48,932 nucleotides of DNA, from assembly GCA_017551515.1 (NCBI GenBank), contig JAFZLK010000045.1, positions 1 through 48,932 on the forward strand, in the 5' to 3' direction. The DNA is from Bacteroidales bacterium (lineage in GTDB: Bacteria > Bacteroidota > Bacteroidia > Bacteroidales > ML635J-15). Made by a program: the position numbers and the translations under genes. Positions 8,270-15,783 of the stretch are shown piece by piece; position 1 is the stretch's first letter; each line of letters begins with the position of its first letter. Below the pieces are notes generated by a model. That model had not been told where the DNA came from, made no database searches, and was given only the letters and a program-made list of their open reading frames with translations.

Positions 8270-8600
8270 GGACAAGGAAAGGTTGAAACACATCCTTGAC
8301 ACATGCGATATTCTATTGGCTAATAAGGATTTGTGCCCTCATGAGGAGGTTGAGGCAGACCCGATTAGGTATTTTGGATTTGTAAAGCATGTCGAAATAA
8401 TAGGCGAAGCCGTGTATATGCTTTCAAAGGAACTAAAGGAAGCGCATAGCGAGGTGGAGTGGGATGTGATTGAGGCAATGAGGCATGTGCTTGTTCACGG
8501 GTACTATAAAATCCGTCCTGTTCAATTGTGGCAAACTATTGACGAAGATATTGTTGCACTCCAACCAATTATTGAAAGAATTTACAACGAGATAGAATAA
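8253..8600 (+). CDS. HepT-type HEPN toxin (DUF86), module 1
   Basis: 115 residues, all-helical, DUF86/HepT family. The HEPN active-site motif R-x4-H-x-Y is intact at residues 77-84 (RHVLVHGY: Arg77, His82, Tyr84). The family acts as an RNase toxin on RNA and is silenced by AMPylation of a tyrosine in this region by the partner MntA. It starts inside the MntA reading frame (17-base overlap). It shares the MREQI start and motif position with the HepT at 11156 but is clearly diverged, so the two pairs are not a recent copy. Confidence 0.88.
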   Translation: MREQIRDKERLKHILDTCDILLANKDLCPHEEVEADPIRYFGFVKHVEIIGEAVYMLSKELKEAHSEVEWDVIEAMRHVLVHGYYKIRPVQLWQTIDEDIVALQPIIERIYNEIE

Positions 8601-8618
8601 ATCGAAAATTTCACACCG

Positions 8619-8729
8619 CATAGACAAAACAACATCAAACAATCTTAAACAACTTGAAACAACATCAAACCATACAGACTTAAAACTTGCGTATCAACTA
8701 GTACGGGACGGTTTGAAACCGACCCCTAC
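8619..8729. repeat. Decamer array followed by the GGGACGGTTTGAAACCG element
   Basis: 8619-8680 consists of AAACAACATC / AAACAATCTT / AAACAACTTG units with a period near 10. 8689-8729 repeats the element seen at 7850-7893. Confidence 0.65.
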
Positions 8730-8746
8730 CTTAAAACTTAAATATC

Positions 8747-9298
8747 ATGAAATACTTCATTAAATGTTGGAAGCAATATGCCGACTTTAAGGGCAGGGCA
8801 AGAAGAAAGGAATACTGGATGTTCCTGTTGTTTAATTACATCATATCCTTTATTCTAGGGACGATTTATTACATTGGAGTTATGTTCCAGGCATTCGCAA
8901 AATTTTCAAGCGGAGAAATGCACAATATGGCATTCAACGGTCTGTATTTTGGATCAGGATGGGTACTTGTAATTTTCTGCATTATGATGGCGTATGGTCT
9001 TGTCGTATTGCTACCTACGCTTGCTGTAATGGTGCGTCGTTTGCACGACATCGGCAGAAAGGGTACTTGGCTTTTCCTACTACTCGTTCCAATACCGTTG
9101 TATGTAATAATGTGGTTCAATATATTCACACTTTGGGTTGTGTTAACGGTAGGAATCCTGATGCTCATTTACAGTCTTGTAATCACGATTCTATACATTG
9201 TTCTCGGCTGCATTGATGGACAGAAAGGCGAAAACCAGTATGGTCCGAATCCAAAGGAAATGGAAGATGCGGAAAAGAGAAAGGAATTGGGATATTAG
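8747..9298 (+). CDS. DUF805 family membrane protein
   Basis: 183 residues. Begins KCWKQYADFKGRARRKEYWM, the N-terminal signature of DUF805 (F-x-G-R-A-x-R-x-E-[YF]-W). Four hydrophobic segments follow (about 25-50, 70-95, 105-125, 128-155), with VMVRRLHDIGRKGTW between them, the second DUF805 hallmark (R-R-L-H-D). Inner-membrane protein of unknown function, common in accessory regions and near phage or toxin genes. The tail GQKGENQYGPNPKE is also typical of the family, so the gene is complete. Confidence 0.9.
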   Translation: MKYFIKCWKQYADFKGRARRKEYWMFLLFNYIISFILGTIYYIGVMFQAFAKFSSGEMHNMAFNGLYFGSGWVLVIFCIMMAYGLVVLLPTLAVMVRRLHDIGRKGTWLFLLLVPIPLYVIMWFNIFTLWVVLTVGILMLIYSLVITILYIVLGCIDGQKGENQYGPNPKEMEDAEKRKELGY

Positions 9299-9309
9299 AG
9301 CGAATTTTG

Positions 9310-9455
9310 GGACAACATCAAACTATTTCAAACAACATTTGTCGGTATCATTTCTGTGGGTGTCGTTGCGAGCAAACACACCACTACAAATGAACCATCA
9401 AACTACTTCAAACCCATAAACAACTTCAAACAACTTCAAACTTAGAAACAACTTA
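9310..9455. repeat. Decamer CAAACAACTT array
   Basis: Repeated CAAACTATTT, CAAACAACAT, CAAACTACTT, CAAACAACTT units flank a short non-repetitive stretch (about 9340-9395). They fill the gap between convergent genes. No terminator hairpin is obvious. Confidence 0.6.
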
Positions 9456-9458
9456 TCA

Positions 9459-10052
9459 TCATTCGTTTATCACCGCATACATTCTAAATGTAACCTTATC
9501 ATCGTCAATCGAATCCAATATTTTGCCGTCCTTCACATATTTACCATCGGATGTGATTTCAGCATAACCATCAACAAACGACTTGGCAAACCATTTCTGC
9601 TTCAATAATTCGGCATACTGCTCGGACGAGAGCATATAATATTCCAACTTTGCGCCCTTGTATCGCGTTGACTTGATGTAATTTTGTCGGTACATAACAG
9701 CAGCAGCACGGAAATCCATATAAATTCTGCATTGCTTCAAAGAAAATCCGACAACAGGAGACTCGTCAATACGAATATAATTATCAATTTTCCACCAATC
9801 CTCTCCATTAACGCTTTTCCATACAGCCGAATCGATAATGGTTTCGGAAACCGAACCTGCATATATTTCCGGTTTATTCTTAAAATGCCACTGCATTTCT
9901 CTCCAGCCAAGATTTGTCATCGGACTTTTGTCAACATAAATCACCTTGCCTGCAACTTCACACTTTTTACCGTTTGGCGGAAAATTGCCACCAGCAAATA
10001 CCACTGTGAAACAAACCACAAATAGACCGAGCAGCAAAAATAATTTTTTCAT
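9459..10052 (-). CDS. Hypothetical secreted protein
   Basis: 197 residues with a clear signal peptide (MKKLFLLLGLFVVCFTVVFA, cleavage near residue 20). The mature protein has aromatic, lysine-rich alternating segments (WREMQWHFKNKPEIYAGS; WWKIDNYIRI) and no lipobox or known motif. It is likely periplasmic or exported. The upstream 70 bases show no full TAnnTTTG box on this strand, so it may be read together with the lipoprotein gene that precedes it on this strand (10598-10125). Confidence 0.7.
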   Translation of the reverse strand: MKKLFLLLGLFVVCFTVVFAGGNFPPNGKKCEVAGKVIYVDKSPMTNLGWREMQWHFKNKPEIYAGSVSETIIDSAVWKSVNGEDWWKIDNYIRIDESPVVGFSLKQCRIYMDFRAAAVMYRQNYIKSTRYKGAKLEYYMLSSEQYAELLKQKWFAKSFVDGYAEITSDGKYVKDGKILDSIDDDKVTFRMYAVINE

Positions 10053-10124
10053 AACAAATAACGTTTATACATACAGAACACAAACGAATAACATACGAAA
10101 TTATTGTGTTGGGAGAAATTGTTT

Positions 10125-10598
10125 TTATGACTTTATTATTTCATCAACATATTTTAGAACTTTTTCCTTCTTTTTTTCAAACCTGGATTTTCTTCGGTCA
10201 ACATCTTTAATATTGACTGTTTTTCTCATATCACCAATGTTTTCACAAATCTCAGTTATAAAACTACTACACGGATAAGAATGGTAGGTTTCTGTATAAT
10301 ATAGAGGATAATCCGGATCCATTGGATTTTCTTGTGTCCAAACCTCTTCGTGTGTAGTATTGCACGATTCCTTGATTTTTTCGTCAGTGGACTTGCATTT
10401 GTCATACAGCCCATCAAAGCAATCAAAATTATCGTAGGTTGCCGATTTGTATGCATCCGAATTCAGTTGGACATATTCTTGAAATTCTGCCCATATTATT
10501 TCGTATTCTATACATTCAAATTCATATTCTTGCTTACAAGAACAGAAAGGGAGCAAAAAAATGACGAACAAGATTTTCACGAAACATCTAACTTTCAT
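10125..10598 (-). CDS. Hypothetical lipoprotein
   Basis: 157 residues. The signal peptide ends LLPFCSC, lipidated cysteine at residue 21. The mature part is acidic and has an unusual six or so additional cysteines (FECIEYE, NFDCFDGLYDKC, KESCNTT, SYPCSSFITEIC), suggesting disulphides in the periplasm. The C-terminal third is a charged helix (VDRRKSRFEKKKEKVLKY). No family recognised. A TACATTTG box lies 40 bases before the start. Confidence 0.7.
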   Translation of the reverse strand: MKVRCFVKILFVIFLLPFCSCKQEYEFECIEYEIIWAEFQEYVQLNSDAYKSATYDNFDCFDGLYDKCKSTDEKIKESCNTTHEEVWTQENPMDPDYPLYYTETYHSYPCSSFITEICENIGDMRKTVNIKDVDRRKSRFEKKKEKVLKYVDEIIKS

Positions 10599-10638
10599 AA
10601 TTATTTATTTTTGATCAAACAAAGATTCTTTATCGCTC

Positions 10639-10646
10639 CAAATGTA
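10639..10646 (-). promoter_or_regulatory. -7 promoter box TACATTTG
   Basis: Reads TACATTTG on the minus strand, 40 bases upstream of the lipoprotein ATG at 10598. Confidence 0.6.
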
Positions 10647-10744
10647 ACCAAAATACATATATTGTTGTATTAACATTTTGCAAAAAATAACCTAAAAAAA
10701 AACTAAATTCGTTGAACATTGACACTCTCAAGGCATTGTGGTGC

Positions 10745-10790
10745 AACAAAACCATTTCAAACAACATCAAACAATTTCGAACTTAGAAAC
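10745..10790. repeat. Short decamer array
   Basis: AAACCATTTC / AAACAACATC / AAACAATTTC units followed by GAACTTAGAAACAG. Same family as the other arrays in the first 13 kb. Confidence 0.55.
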
Positions 10791-10845
10791 AGCGAAGCGA
10801 GAAACTTTTATCCTTTTCCACACATTGACATTTGAAAATATTATC

Positions 10846-10853
10846 TAATTTTG
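10846..10853 (+). promoter_or_regulatory. -7 promoter box TAATTTTG
   Basis: Match to TAnnTTTG, 16 bases before the ATG of the second MntA gene. Confidence 0.65.
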
Positions 10854-10869
10854 CAACAAATACAAGAAT

Positions 10870-11172
10870 ATGGATCCAAGGATTTCAAAAACGATAGCGG
10901 AATACTTTAAAACCCAGCCGGTTGAAAAGGCATGGATTTTCGGTTCGTATGCTCGTGGCGAGGAAACTCCGCAGAGCGACATTGATATTCTTGTGGTATT
11001 CGACCAAAATAACGGAAAAGGTGTCAGTCTGTTCAAGCACATTGGAATCGCCTTGGATTTGGAGGACATTTTGGGTAAAAAGGTCGATTTGATTACCGAC
11101 GGAACACTGTTGCCTTTTGCACAGGAATCTGCTCAACACGACAAAATTCTTATTTATGAGAGAGCAAATTAA
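10870..11172 (+). CDS. MntA-type minimal nucleotidyltransferase antitoxin (module 2)
   Basis: 100 residues. Motif GSYARGEETPQSDIDILV at residues 25-42 gives the catalytic GS-x10-D-x-D set (Gly25-Ser26, Asp37, Asp39). Ends ILIYERAN exactly like module 1, and its last 17 bases overlap the partner HepT start. Expected role: AMPylation of the partner toxin. Starts at the ATG directly after the TAATTTTG box. Confidence 0.88.
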   Translation: MDPRISKTIAEYFKTQPVEKAWIFGSYARGEETPQSDIDILVVFDQNNGKGVSLFKHIGIALDLEDILGKKVDLITDGTLLPFAQESAQHDKILIYERAN

Positions 11173-11512
11173 AGACAAGGGAAGACTCGAACACATACTT
11201 GAATGTATCAACAACATATTTGAGTTTTCAAGTGGCAAGACTTTCGAGCAGATAGAACAAGACAAAATGTGCTACTACGCCATTGTTTACCAGTTGGTTG
11301 TCATAGGGGAAGCATCCAATATGCTCACAAAGGATTTTCGCGACACTCACCCGTTAACTCCTTGGCGTGAAATTATCAGTATGCGCAATTTTATCGTCCA
11401 CGGCTATAATATTGTTGACAAACAGGAGGTTTTCCATGTAATAGAAAATGACCTGATGCCACTAAAAGATAACATTTTAGCATACTTAAAAGAAATTGAT
11501 GACGAAATGTAG
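11156..11512 (+). CDS. HepT-type HEPN toxin (DUF86), module 2
   Basis: 118 residues. The HEPN motif R-x4-H-x-Y is intact at residues 77-84 (RNFIVHGY). Translation starts in the overlap TATGAGAGAGCAAATTA, identical in layout to module 1. An upstream in-frame ATG at 11117 would extend it into the MntA gene and breaks the MREQI start shared by both modules, so 11156 is preferred. It is followed 16 bases later by the second copy of the 278-bp repeat. Confidence 0.87.
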   Translation: MREQIKDKGRLEHILECINNIFEFSSGKTFEQIEQDKMCYYAIVYQLVVIGEASNMLTKDFRDTHPLTPWREIISMRNFIVHGYNIVDKQEVFHVIENDLMPLKDNILAYLKEIDDEM

Positions 11513-11528
11513 ATTACTTTTCCCCACA

Positions 11529-11591
11529 ATGGCGGAAATTTGTGTCCTTACCGCAATAAAAAGACATTACGCAGCAATGCACTCTGCATAG
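11529..11591 (+). pseudogene. 3' fragment of a STAS-like (DUF4325-type) gene
   Basis: Encodes MAEICVLTAIKRHYAAMHSA plus stop, matching the last 20 residues of the protein at 6546-6842 with one visible change (R to H). Nothing of the remaining 78 codons is present upstream. It is a passenger at the left edge of the second 278-bp repeat copy and is not expected to be functional. Confidence 0.85.
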
Positions 11592-11772
11592 TTTTTGAGT
11601 TTTGTCCGCTAATTATGACGAAATTATTGATTTGTTTTGCGTAAAAAACAAACAAAACTGCAGCAAAAATTCTTTCCATTCCGCAAAAATACAGGTGTAA
11701 AGCCCTGTATTACAACAACATACAACCAAACAAAAAAAACACACGAAACACATTATTTTAACTACAAATAGT

Positions 11773-11780
11773 TATATTTG
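11773..11780 (+). promoter_or_regulatory. -7 promoter box TATATTTG in repeat copy 2
   Basis: Counterpart of 7024-7031; 37 bases before the ATG at 11818. Confidence 0.7.
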
Positions 11781-11817
11781 TTTCGTAAAAAGTATTATTA
11801 ACTAAAAACTGAATATT

Positions 11818-12054
11818 ATGGATAATGAGAAGTCGAAATTTTCGTTCTGGAAAACTTTAATGACAGCAATACTTGTCGGTTGGCCGTGGATGTATATGGT
11901 AATGCAAGCATATCGCGCATTATCGGCAGATGGAGTGTACGAACTGACCGCCAGAGAATTGGCAAACATCCACATTCCTGCCATCATAGGTAGCATTTTG
12001 ATGGGTGTATTAATGCATTTGTACATCAAGAGGAAAGAAAAAAGAAACCAATAG
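11818..12054 (+). CDS. Small two-helix membrane protein
   Basis: 78 residues: a short charged N-terminus, helix 1 at about 11-33 (FWKTLMTAILVGWPWMYMVM), a 17-residue loop, helix 2 at about 50-70 (IPAIIGSILMGVLMHLYI) and a basic tail KRKEKRNQ. Third member, by layout, of the group at 4530 and 7595. It stands on the second copy of the 278-bp leader, while the first copy leads a lipoprotein. The terminator 15 bases downstream matches that after the lipoprotein. Confidence 0.7.
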   Translation: MDNEKSKFSFWKTLMTAILVGWPWMYMVMQAYRALSADGVYELTARELANIHIPAIIGSILMGVLMHLYIKRKEKRNQ

Positions 12055-12068
12055 AAAATCTAAACAAC

Positions 12069-12151
12069 AAAAAAACGGAATCAGATCCTGCCCTTCGACT
12101 TCGCTTTTAGAGCGGCTCAGGGAGCAGTTCAGGATGACATTCCGTTTTTTT
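12069..12151 (+). terminator. Long terminator hairpin enclosing a REP-like element, copy 2
   Basis: Arms AAAAAAACGGAAT (12069-12081) and ATTCCGTTTTTTT (12139-12151) around the REP-like core 12082-12138. Nearly the same as 7463-7544. Confidence 0.75.
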
Positions 12152-12152
12152 A

Positions 12153-12262
12153 TCATCAAACCATTTTAAACAACATCAAACAACTTAAAACTTAGAAACC
12201 CAGAAACATAAAAACGCCGAAGACATAGAACGGTGTAGCCCTCAACGAAGTTAAACTTATAA
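12153..12262. repeat. Decamer array plus GTAGCCCTCAACGAAG element
   Basis: AAACCATTTT / AAACAACATC / AAACAACTTA units, then GAAACCCAGAAACAT blocks, then AGAACGGTGTAGCCCTCAAC and GAAGTTAAACTTA, as at 3240-3278 and 28798-28880. Confidence 0.65.
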
Positions 12263-12286
12263 GTTGCGTGTATTAAAATAAAACAT

Positions 12287-12294
12287 TATTTTTG
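12287..12294 (+). promoter_or_regulatory. -7 promoter box TATTTTTG
   Basis: Match to TAnnTTTG, 26 bases before the ATG at 12321 of the toxin-antitoxin operon. Confidence 0.6.
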
Positions 12295-12320
12295 TGGCGT
12301 AATTGCAAAATTGAAAAGTG

Positions 12321-12863
12321 ATGACCTTTGACAAGGTAATTGAAGATGGACGATTGTGGGCGGTGCATTATGACAATGACAAAGAAAATGCGCTGCAAAA
12401 ACTCATGTCGCAATGGAGCGATGCAGGTTGGCTCGCCGATTTCTTTACACAAAATATCGACGATTTGATTTCGTATTTCAGAATCACCAACATCGAGGAT
12501 GCAATTTATCAAACTATGGAAGATAGGGACGAATTGGCATGTATCATAATGGACATTTCGCCGGATGCCAATCTTGACCAATTTTTTCGTCCGCTTGACA
12601 ACAACCGCGCAAGTGAAATGCTGCTCGGAAAAGAAAAAGGGCGACCACACCATAAAAGTTGGTTGAGATTGTACGCCATAAAACTTGCTGTCGGCATATA
12701 TATCATCACTGGAGGTGCAATAAAACTGACTCGCACAATGCAGGAAAGGGAGCACACTTTACAGGAATTGGAGAGAATGGAAAAAGTAAGGAACTTTCTT
12801 ATCAGAGAAGGAGTCTTTGATGAAAATAGTTTTGTTGATTATCAAAAGGAGATCGAACTATGA
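12321..12863 (+). CDS. Probable RelE/HigB-like toxin of an XRE-paired system
   Basis: 180 residues from the ATG at 12321 (a GTG directly before it is also possible). The C-terminal part (SWLRLYAIKLAVGIYIITGG followed by AIKLTRTMQERE) resembles the final strands of RelE/HigB mRNA interferases, where a small beta sheet is followed by a basic helix. The N-terminal 120 residues are an acidic helical extension not found in minimal RelE toxins. The next gene encodes an XRE antitoxin and overlaps by four bases (ATGA), which fits a toxin-first HigBA-type operon. Toxin function is inferred from context and weak similarity. Confidence 0.6.
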   Translation: MTFDKVIEDGRLWAVHYDNDKENALQKLMSQWSDAGWLADFFTQNIDDLISYFRITNIEDAIYQTMEDRDELACIIMDISPDANLDQFFRPLDNNRASEMLLGKEKGRPHHKSWLRLYAIKLAVGIYIITGGAIKLTRTMQEREHTLQELERMEKVRNFLIREGVFDENSFVDYQKEIEL

Positions 12864-13174
12864 CAAGAGAAGAAGCCATCGCTCGTTTGAGCCGTTACCA
12901 GTCGCCCACGCCATCGACGTGGCACAAAGAAGAAGAACGCCGTCGCCAAGCCAAAGCCGATGGTTGGCTACAATATTCACGGAAAATAGCAATTAAGATT
13001 GCGCTTGCCATGAAACAGCAGAACCTTTCTAGACAGGATGTTGCCGAAAGGATGGGCTGTTCGCCACAATATGTTTCAAGACTTTTGAAAGGCGAAGAAA
13101 ACTTGTCGCTCGAAACCATCTATAAATTGGAAAAAGCCTTGAACATATCCATACTGCAATACGAATTTGCATAA
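12860..13174 (+). CDS. XRE-family HTH antitoxin/regulator
   Basis: 104 residues. Residues 40-100 form a classic HTH_3 domain (IKIALAMKQQNLSRQDVAER, then CSPQYVSRLLKGEENLSLET). The N-terminal 35 residues are basic and unstructured (YQSPTPSTWHKEEERRRQAK). The start overlaps the toxin stop (ATGA), so the pair is translationally coupled. It probably neutralises the upstream protein and represses the operon. Confidence 0.85.
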   Translation: MTREEAIARLSRYQSPTPSTWHKEEERRRQAKADGWLQYSRKIAIKIALAMKQQNLSRQDVAERMGCSPQYVSRLLKGEENLSLETIYKLEKALNISILQYEFA

Positions 13175-13186
13175 AAACGCATTGAC

Positions 13187-13816
13187 TTGGCTGCAAACAA
13201 AATAATAACAATTTGTCTGTTTCTTGGACTGCTGTTTTCAAGTTGCTCCTCATTGATGTTCAGCCTAATGGGCATAAAACAGCCTGCCGAGTGCGATTTG
13301 GAAGAAATAATAGCATACTCCGATAAATTTGGAATCCCAGCCAACTCATCATATTTCTTGGACACAACCTACTTGTATGATTTACTACACTTTGGAAATA
13401 ACGACACCATACTTCGGAATAACCTTATGCAACCGCTACAAATCAGGTTCTACCATAAGACCGACACACTATTGTCGTTGCATTTGAACTGCACGGCAGG
13501 TGGTTTCCCGAATCTGAAATGGAACAAGCGCGGACAACTTGACACAATTCCGCCAAAATTTTCGGTAAGCATCGATACTTGCCTGCTGTTTAGCAAGGAT
13601 TTGAAATACTTAATTCCAATAGGCGACAACCATAACACAGACAAGGACTACACCACCGCCGACTACAACATCATTTTGTTCTGGTCGGTATTTATGAATC
13701 GTCAAAGCAAGATTCTAATAAGAGAAATCCAAAACTACCAAAAACGTTTCCCAGACAAAAAAATTTCAATCTTATATGTGAATACCGATAATGTTTACAA
13801 TAGGCTGGCGAAATAG
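13187..13816 (+). CDS. Hypothetical lipoprotein with TTG start
   Basis: 209 residues if started at the TTG at 13187. That codon gives a perfect short lipoprotein signal (MAANKIITICLFLGLLFSSC, cysteine 20). The first in-frame ATG would remove it, and the frame is closed upstream by TAA at 13172. The mature region is beta-rich with IRFYHKTDTLLSLHLNCTAG and a C-terminal helix; no family recognised. It begins only 12 bases after the antitoxin stop and could be read from the same message. There is no clear promoter of its own. Confidence 0.65.
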   Translation: MAANKIITICLFLGLLFSSCSSLMFSLMGIKQPAECDLEEIIAYSDKFGIPANSSYFLDTTYLYDLLHFGNNDTILRNNLMQPLQIRFYHKTDTLLSLHLNCTAGGFPNLKWNKRGQLDTIPPKFSVSIDTCLLFSKDLKYLIPIGDNHNTDKDYTTADYNIILFWSVFMNRQSKILIREIQNYQKRFPDKKISILYVNTDNVYNRLAK

Positions 13817-13875
13817 AGTGACAACGAATTACGTTTAGAATTGAATTTATAAATCATTGAATAAAAAAGAAGACT

Positions 13876-14400
13876 ATGGAAAAGAAAGAACTAAGAAAAC
13901 AAATAAAGGATCTAAAGAAGCAGCATACTACAGAACAACTTGACATTCAGTCGAAAGCAATAATGGCAAAGGTAGAATCGCATCCCGATTTCATCAAGGC
14001 GGGAAAAGTTATGCTATACTACTCGCTTCCCGACGAAGTACAGACCGCAGATTTCATTGCCAAGTGGCGCAGTAAGAAGCAGATAATACTTCCCACAGTA
14101 GTTGGCGACGACATTGTTCCCGTAAAACTCGACGACAGCACAACCTTCGCTAAAGGCGATTTCGACATACAAGAGCCACAGTCCGAACAATATACAGGCG
14201 GATACGATTTGATAATTGTTCCAGGCGTAGCCTTCGACAGAAACGGCAATCGTCTTGGCAGAGGACGAGGCTACTACGACAGATTTTTGTGCAATCACAC
14301 TGATGTCAAGAAGATAGGCATTTGTTTCGACTTCCAACTCGTCAATGAGATTCCAACAGAACCGACTGATATCAGAATGGATGAAATAATAAGTTTATAG
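13876..14400 (+). CDS. 5-formyltetrahydrofolate cyclo-ligase
   Basis: 174 residues, normal length. Converts 5-formyl-THF to 5,10-methenyl-THF with ATP, in the cytosol. The C-terminal signature VPGVAFDRNGNRLGRGRGYY (residues 115-134) followed by DRFL is the substrate/ATP-binding motif. The N-terminal KKELRKQIKDLKKQ and the middle VMLYYSLPDEVQT also fit. A box differing by one base from consensus (TACGTTTA) lies about 40 bases upstream. The stop overlaps the end of the convergent gene by six bases. FolC lies 4 kb downstream. Confidence 0.93.
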   Translation: MEKKELRKQIKDLKKQHTTEQLDIQSKAIMAKVESHPDFIKAGKVMLYYSLPDEVQTADFIAKWRSKKQIILPTVVGDDIVPVKLDDSTTFAKGDFDIQEPQSEQYTGGYDLIIVPGVAFDRNGNRLGRGRGYYDRFLCNHTDVKKIGICFDFQLVNEIPTEPTDIRMDEIISL

Positions 14401-15771
14401 GTTTGTTTGTTGATTACAATACTCAACTAAAGAATTAATAAACCGTAGATATACATTTCTGTACCAAGAATATAACTCTCCAAACATTGTGGTATTATGC
14501 CACAATAGCACAAAGTCACCTTCAACAGCAACGCATCTTTCGTACAAATGGCAAATGCTTGCAAATGCTTCATCCACAGTCAAGTTCCTATATTGGAACA
14601 ATGTCGTATCCATTGCAATCAGCGGATGTTCGACGACATCAGTAACACAATCGTTATCAACATCATACAGCCGATAAGGATGGCATGTTCCGCAACGGAA
14701 ACCTTCATGCTCAGGAAAACCCAATGTAGAATCATGACGAATGCCACATTTCTGCCATACCTGAGGAGTCTTATGCACATCGAATCGCAGAAAATGCTGA
14801 CGAGAACTATCTACTTCACAATTAGTTACACTTTGAAGATTGTTCTTTTCGCTTGCGAAAACATCTGCCGATGAATAAGAATCCAATCCACCATGCAGAC
14901 CGACAGATTTTCCAGCAGAAATTACCCTTTCAATGCACCTCTTTGTTCTGCCAGAAAAGATATTGTATGAACAATCTTTTCCTCTACTTAATGCCTTGAA
15001 ATAAAATTTAGAATCAAGCTTATGTTCAACTGACACTTTAAGCAACTCAAGCATGCCTGAAACATAAGGATCACGCTCTATATTTCGTCTTGATGCAACA
15101 TAATCGCACAATGATTTCAACGACAAACTTAGGCTTTTCCGTTTTAGCAAGTCCCCAGCAATAGCTTTGACCGCCTTTCCAAAATTCGAGAAGCGAAAAA
15201 GAAAATCTATGTCGTGAGTCGGAATAAAACGAGGCTTTCGTGGCGATATTGAAACTGACTGGAAAATATCGCAGACGAACTTTCTCAAAAACAATGCATA
15301 TTCATCAATAATTGGAATATCAATAATATTATATTTCTTAACTAAACTATCGCTATAAGCAAATCTACCATACTTATCACGCTCCGAAACGCGAGTTTCT
15401 TCATAGCGAGAAAGCAAAGCAAACGATACCGAAAGCAAGTCGGCATTAACGACAACATCGCCATCAACAAGAGAAAACAACTCCTTGCCTTCTGCCAGCC
15501 CAAACACTTTAACCTTTACTTTATTATCACACGAATTTATTTCTGAATAACAAGCTTTTCCATTTAACAACATTTCCACATTTTCATCAGTTAGAACAGG
15601 AAATTTTATGGCAATGCAACCATCGACAACAATCGTTGGCTCAGGCGACATCTCAACAGAGAAATTTACCCGAGGAAAAGCCACATCGGCGATACAAGCA
15701 AGAGTGTATTTTATTGCATTTGGCGACATAAACAGCTTATACAAAACTACTTGCAACAAATCAGCAAGCAT
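14395..15771 (-). CDS. Polysaccharide deacetylase-like protein with DUF7033-type N-terminus
   Basis: Up to 458 residues. Residues about 15-200 resemble the DUF7033 domain that precedes NodB-like deacetylases in Bacteroidetes (SRYEE followed by Y-G-R-F). Residues 205-440 are the NodB-like barrel: PRFIPTHDIDFL supplies the metal/catalytic Asp pair (H-D-I-D) and AGKSVGLHGGLDSY the His motif. These proteins are placed in cell-surface polysaccharide processing; the substrate here is unknown. The ATG at 15771 lies only 12 bases after a TACCTTTG box, so the message has almost no leader. The Met at residue 15 (about 15729) is an alternative start that fits the family's N-terminus better. Confidence 0.8.
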   Translation of the reverse strand: MLADLLQVVLYKLFMSPNAIKYTLACIADVAFPRVNFSVEMSPEPTIVVDGCIAIKFPVLTDENVEMLLNGKACYSEINSCDNKVKVKVFGLAEGKELFSLVDGDVVVNADLLSVSFALLSRYEETRVSERDKYGRFAYSDSLVKKYNIIDIPIIDEYALFLRKFVCDIFQSVSISPRKPRFIPTHDIDFLFRFSNFGKAVKAIAGDLLKRKSLSLSLKSLCDYVASRRNIERDPYVSGMLELLKVSVEHKLDSKFYFKALSRGKDCSYNIFSGRTKRCIERVISAGKSVGLHGGLDSYSSADVFASEKNNLQSVTNCEVDSSRQHFLRFDVHKTPQVWQKCGIRHDSTLGFPEHEGFRCGTCHPYRLYDVDNDCVTDVVEHPLIAMDTTLFQYRNLTVDEAFASICHLYERCVAVEGDFVLLWHNTTMFGELYSWYRNVYLRFINSLVEYCNQQTNL

Positions 15772-15783
15772 TTGTTATTACCG

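Larger units (their letters stand above)
11529..11806. repeat. 278-bp direct repeat, copy 2
   Basis: Gapless copy of 6780-7057. It fills nearly the whole 305-bp space between the HepT gene and the next small membrane-protein gene and supplies that gene's promoter (TATATTTG at 11773-11780). Apart from the gene fragment, nothing else is seen in this interval. Confidence 0.9.

Noticed and set aside
9198..9419. Frame overlapping the end of the DUF805 gene and the decamer array
   Set aside because: It runs through low-complexity repeats in a frame different from the well-supported gene and shows no protein-like features.
11117..11155. Longer start for the second HepT gene
   Set aside because: It would extend into the MntA frame and lose the MREQI start shared with the first module.
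12086..12138. GC-rich stretch as a small RNA gene
   Set aside because: It is a copy of the REP-like element enclosed by a terminator stem; no separate promoter box precedes it.
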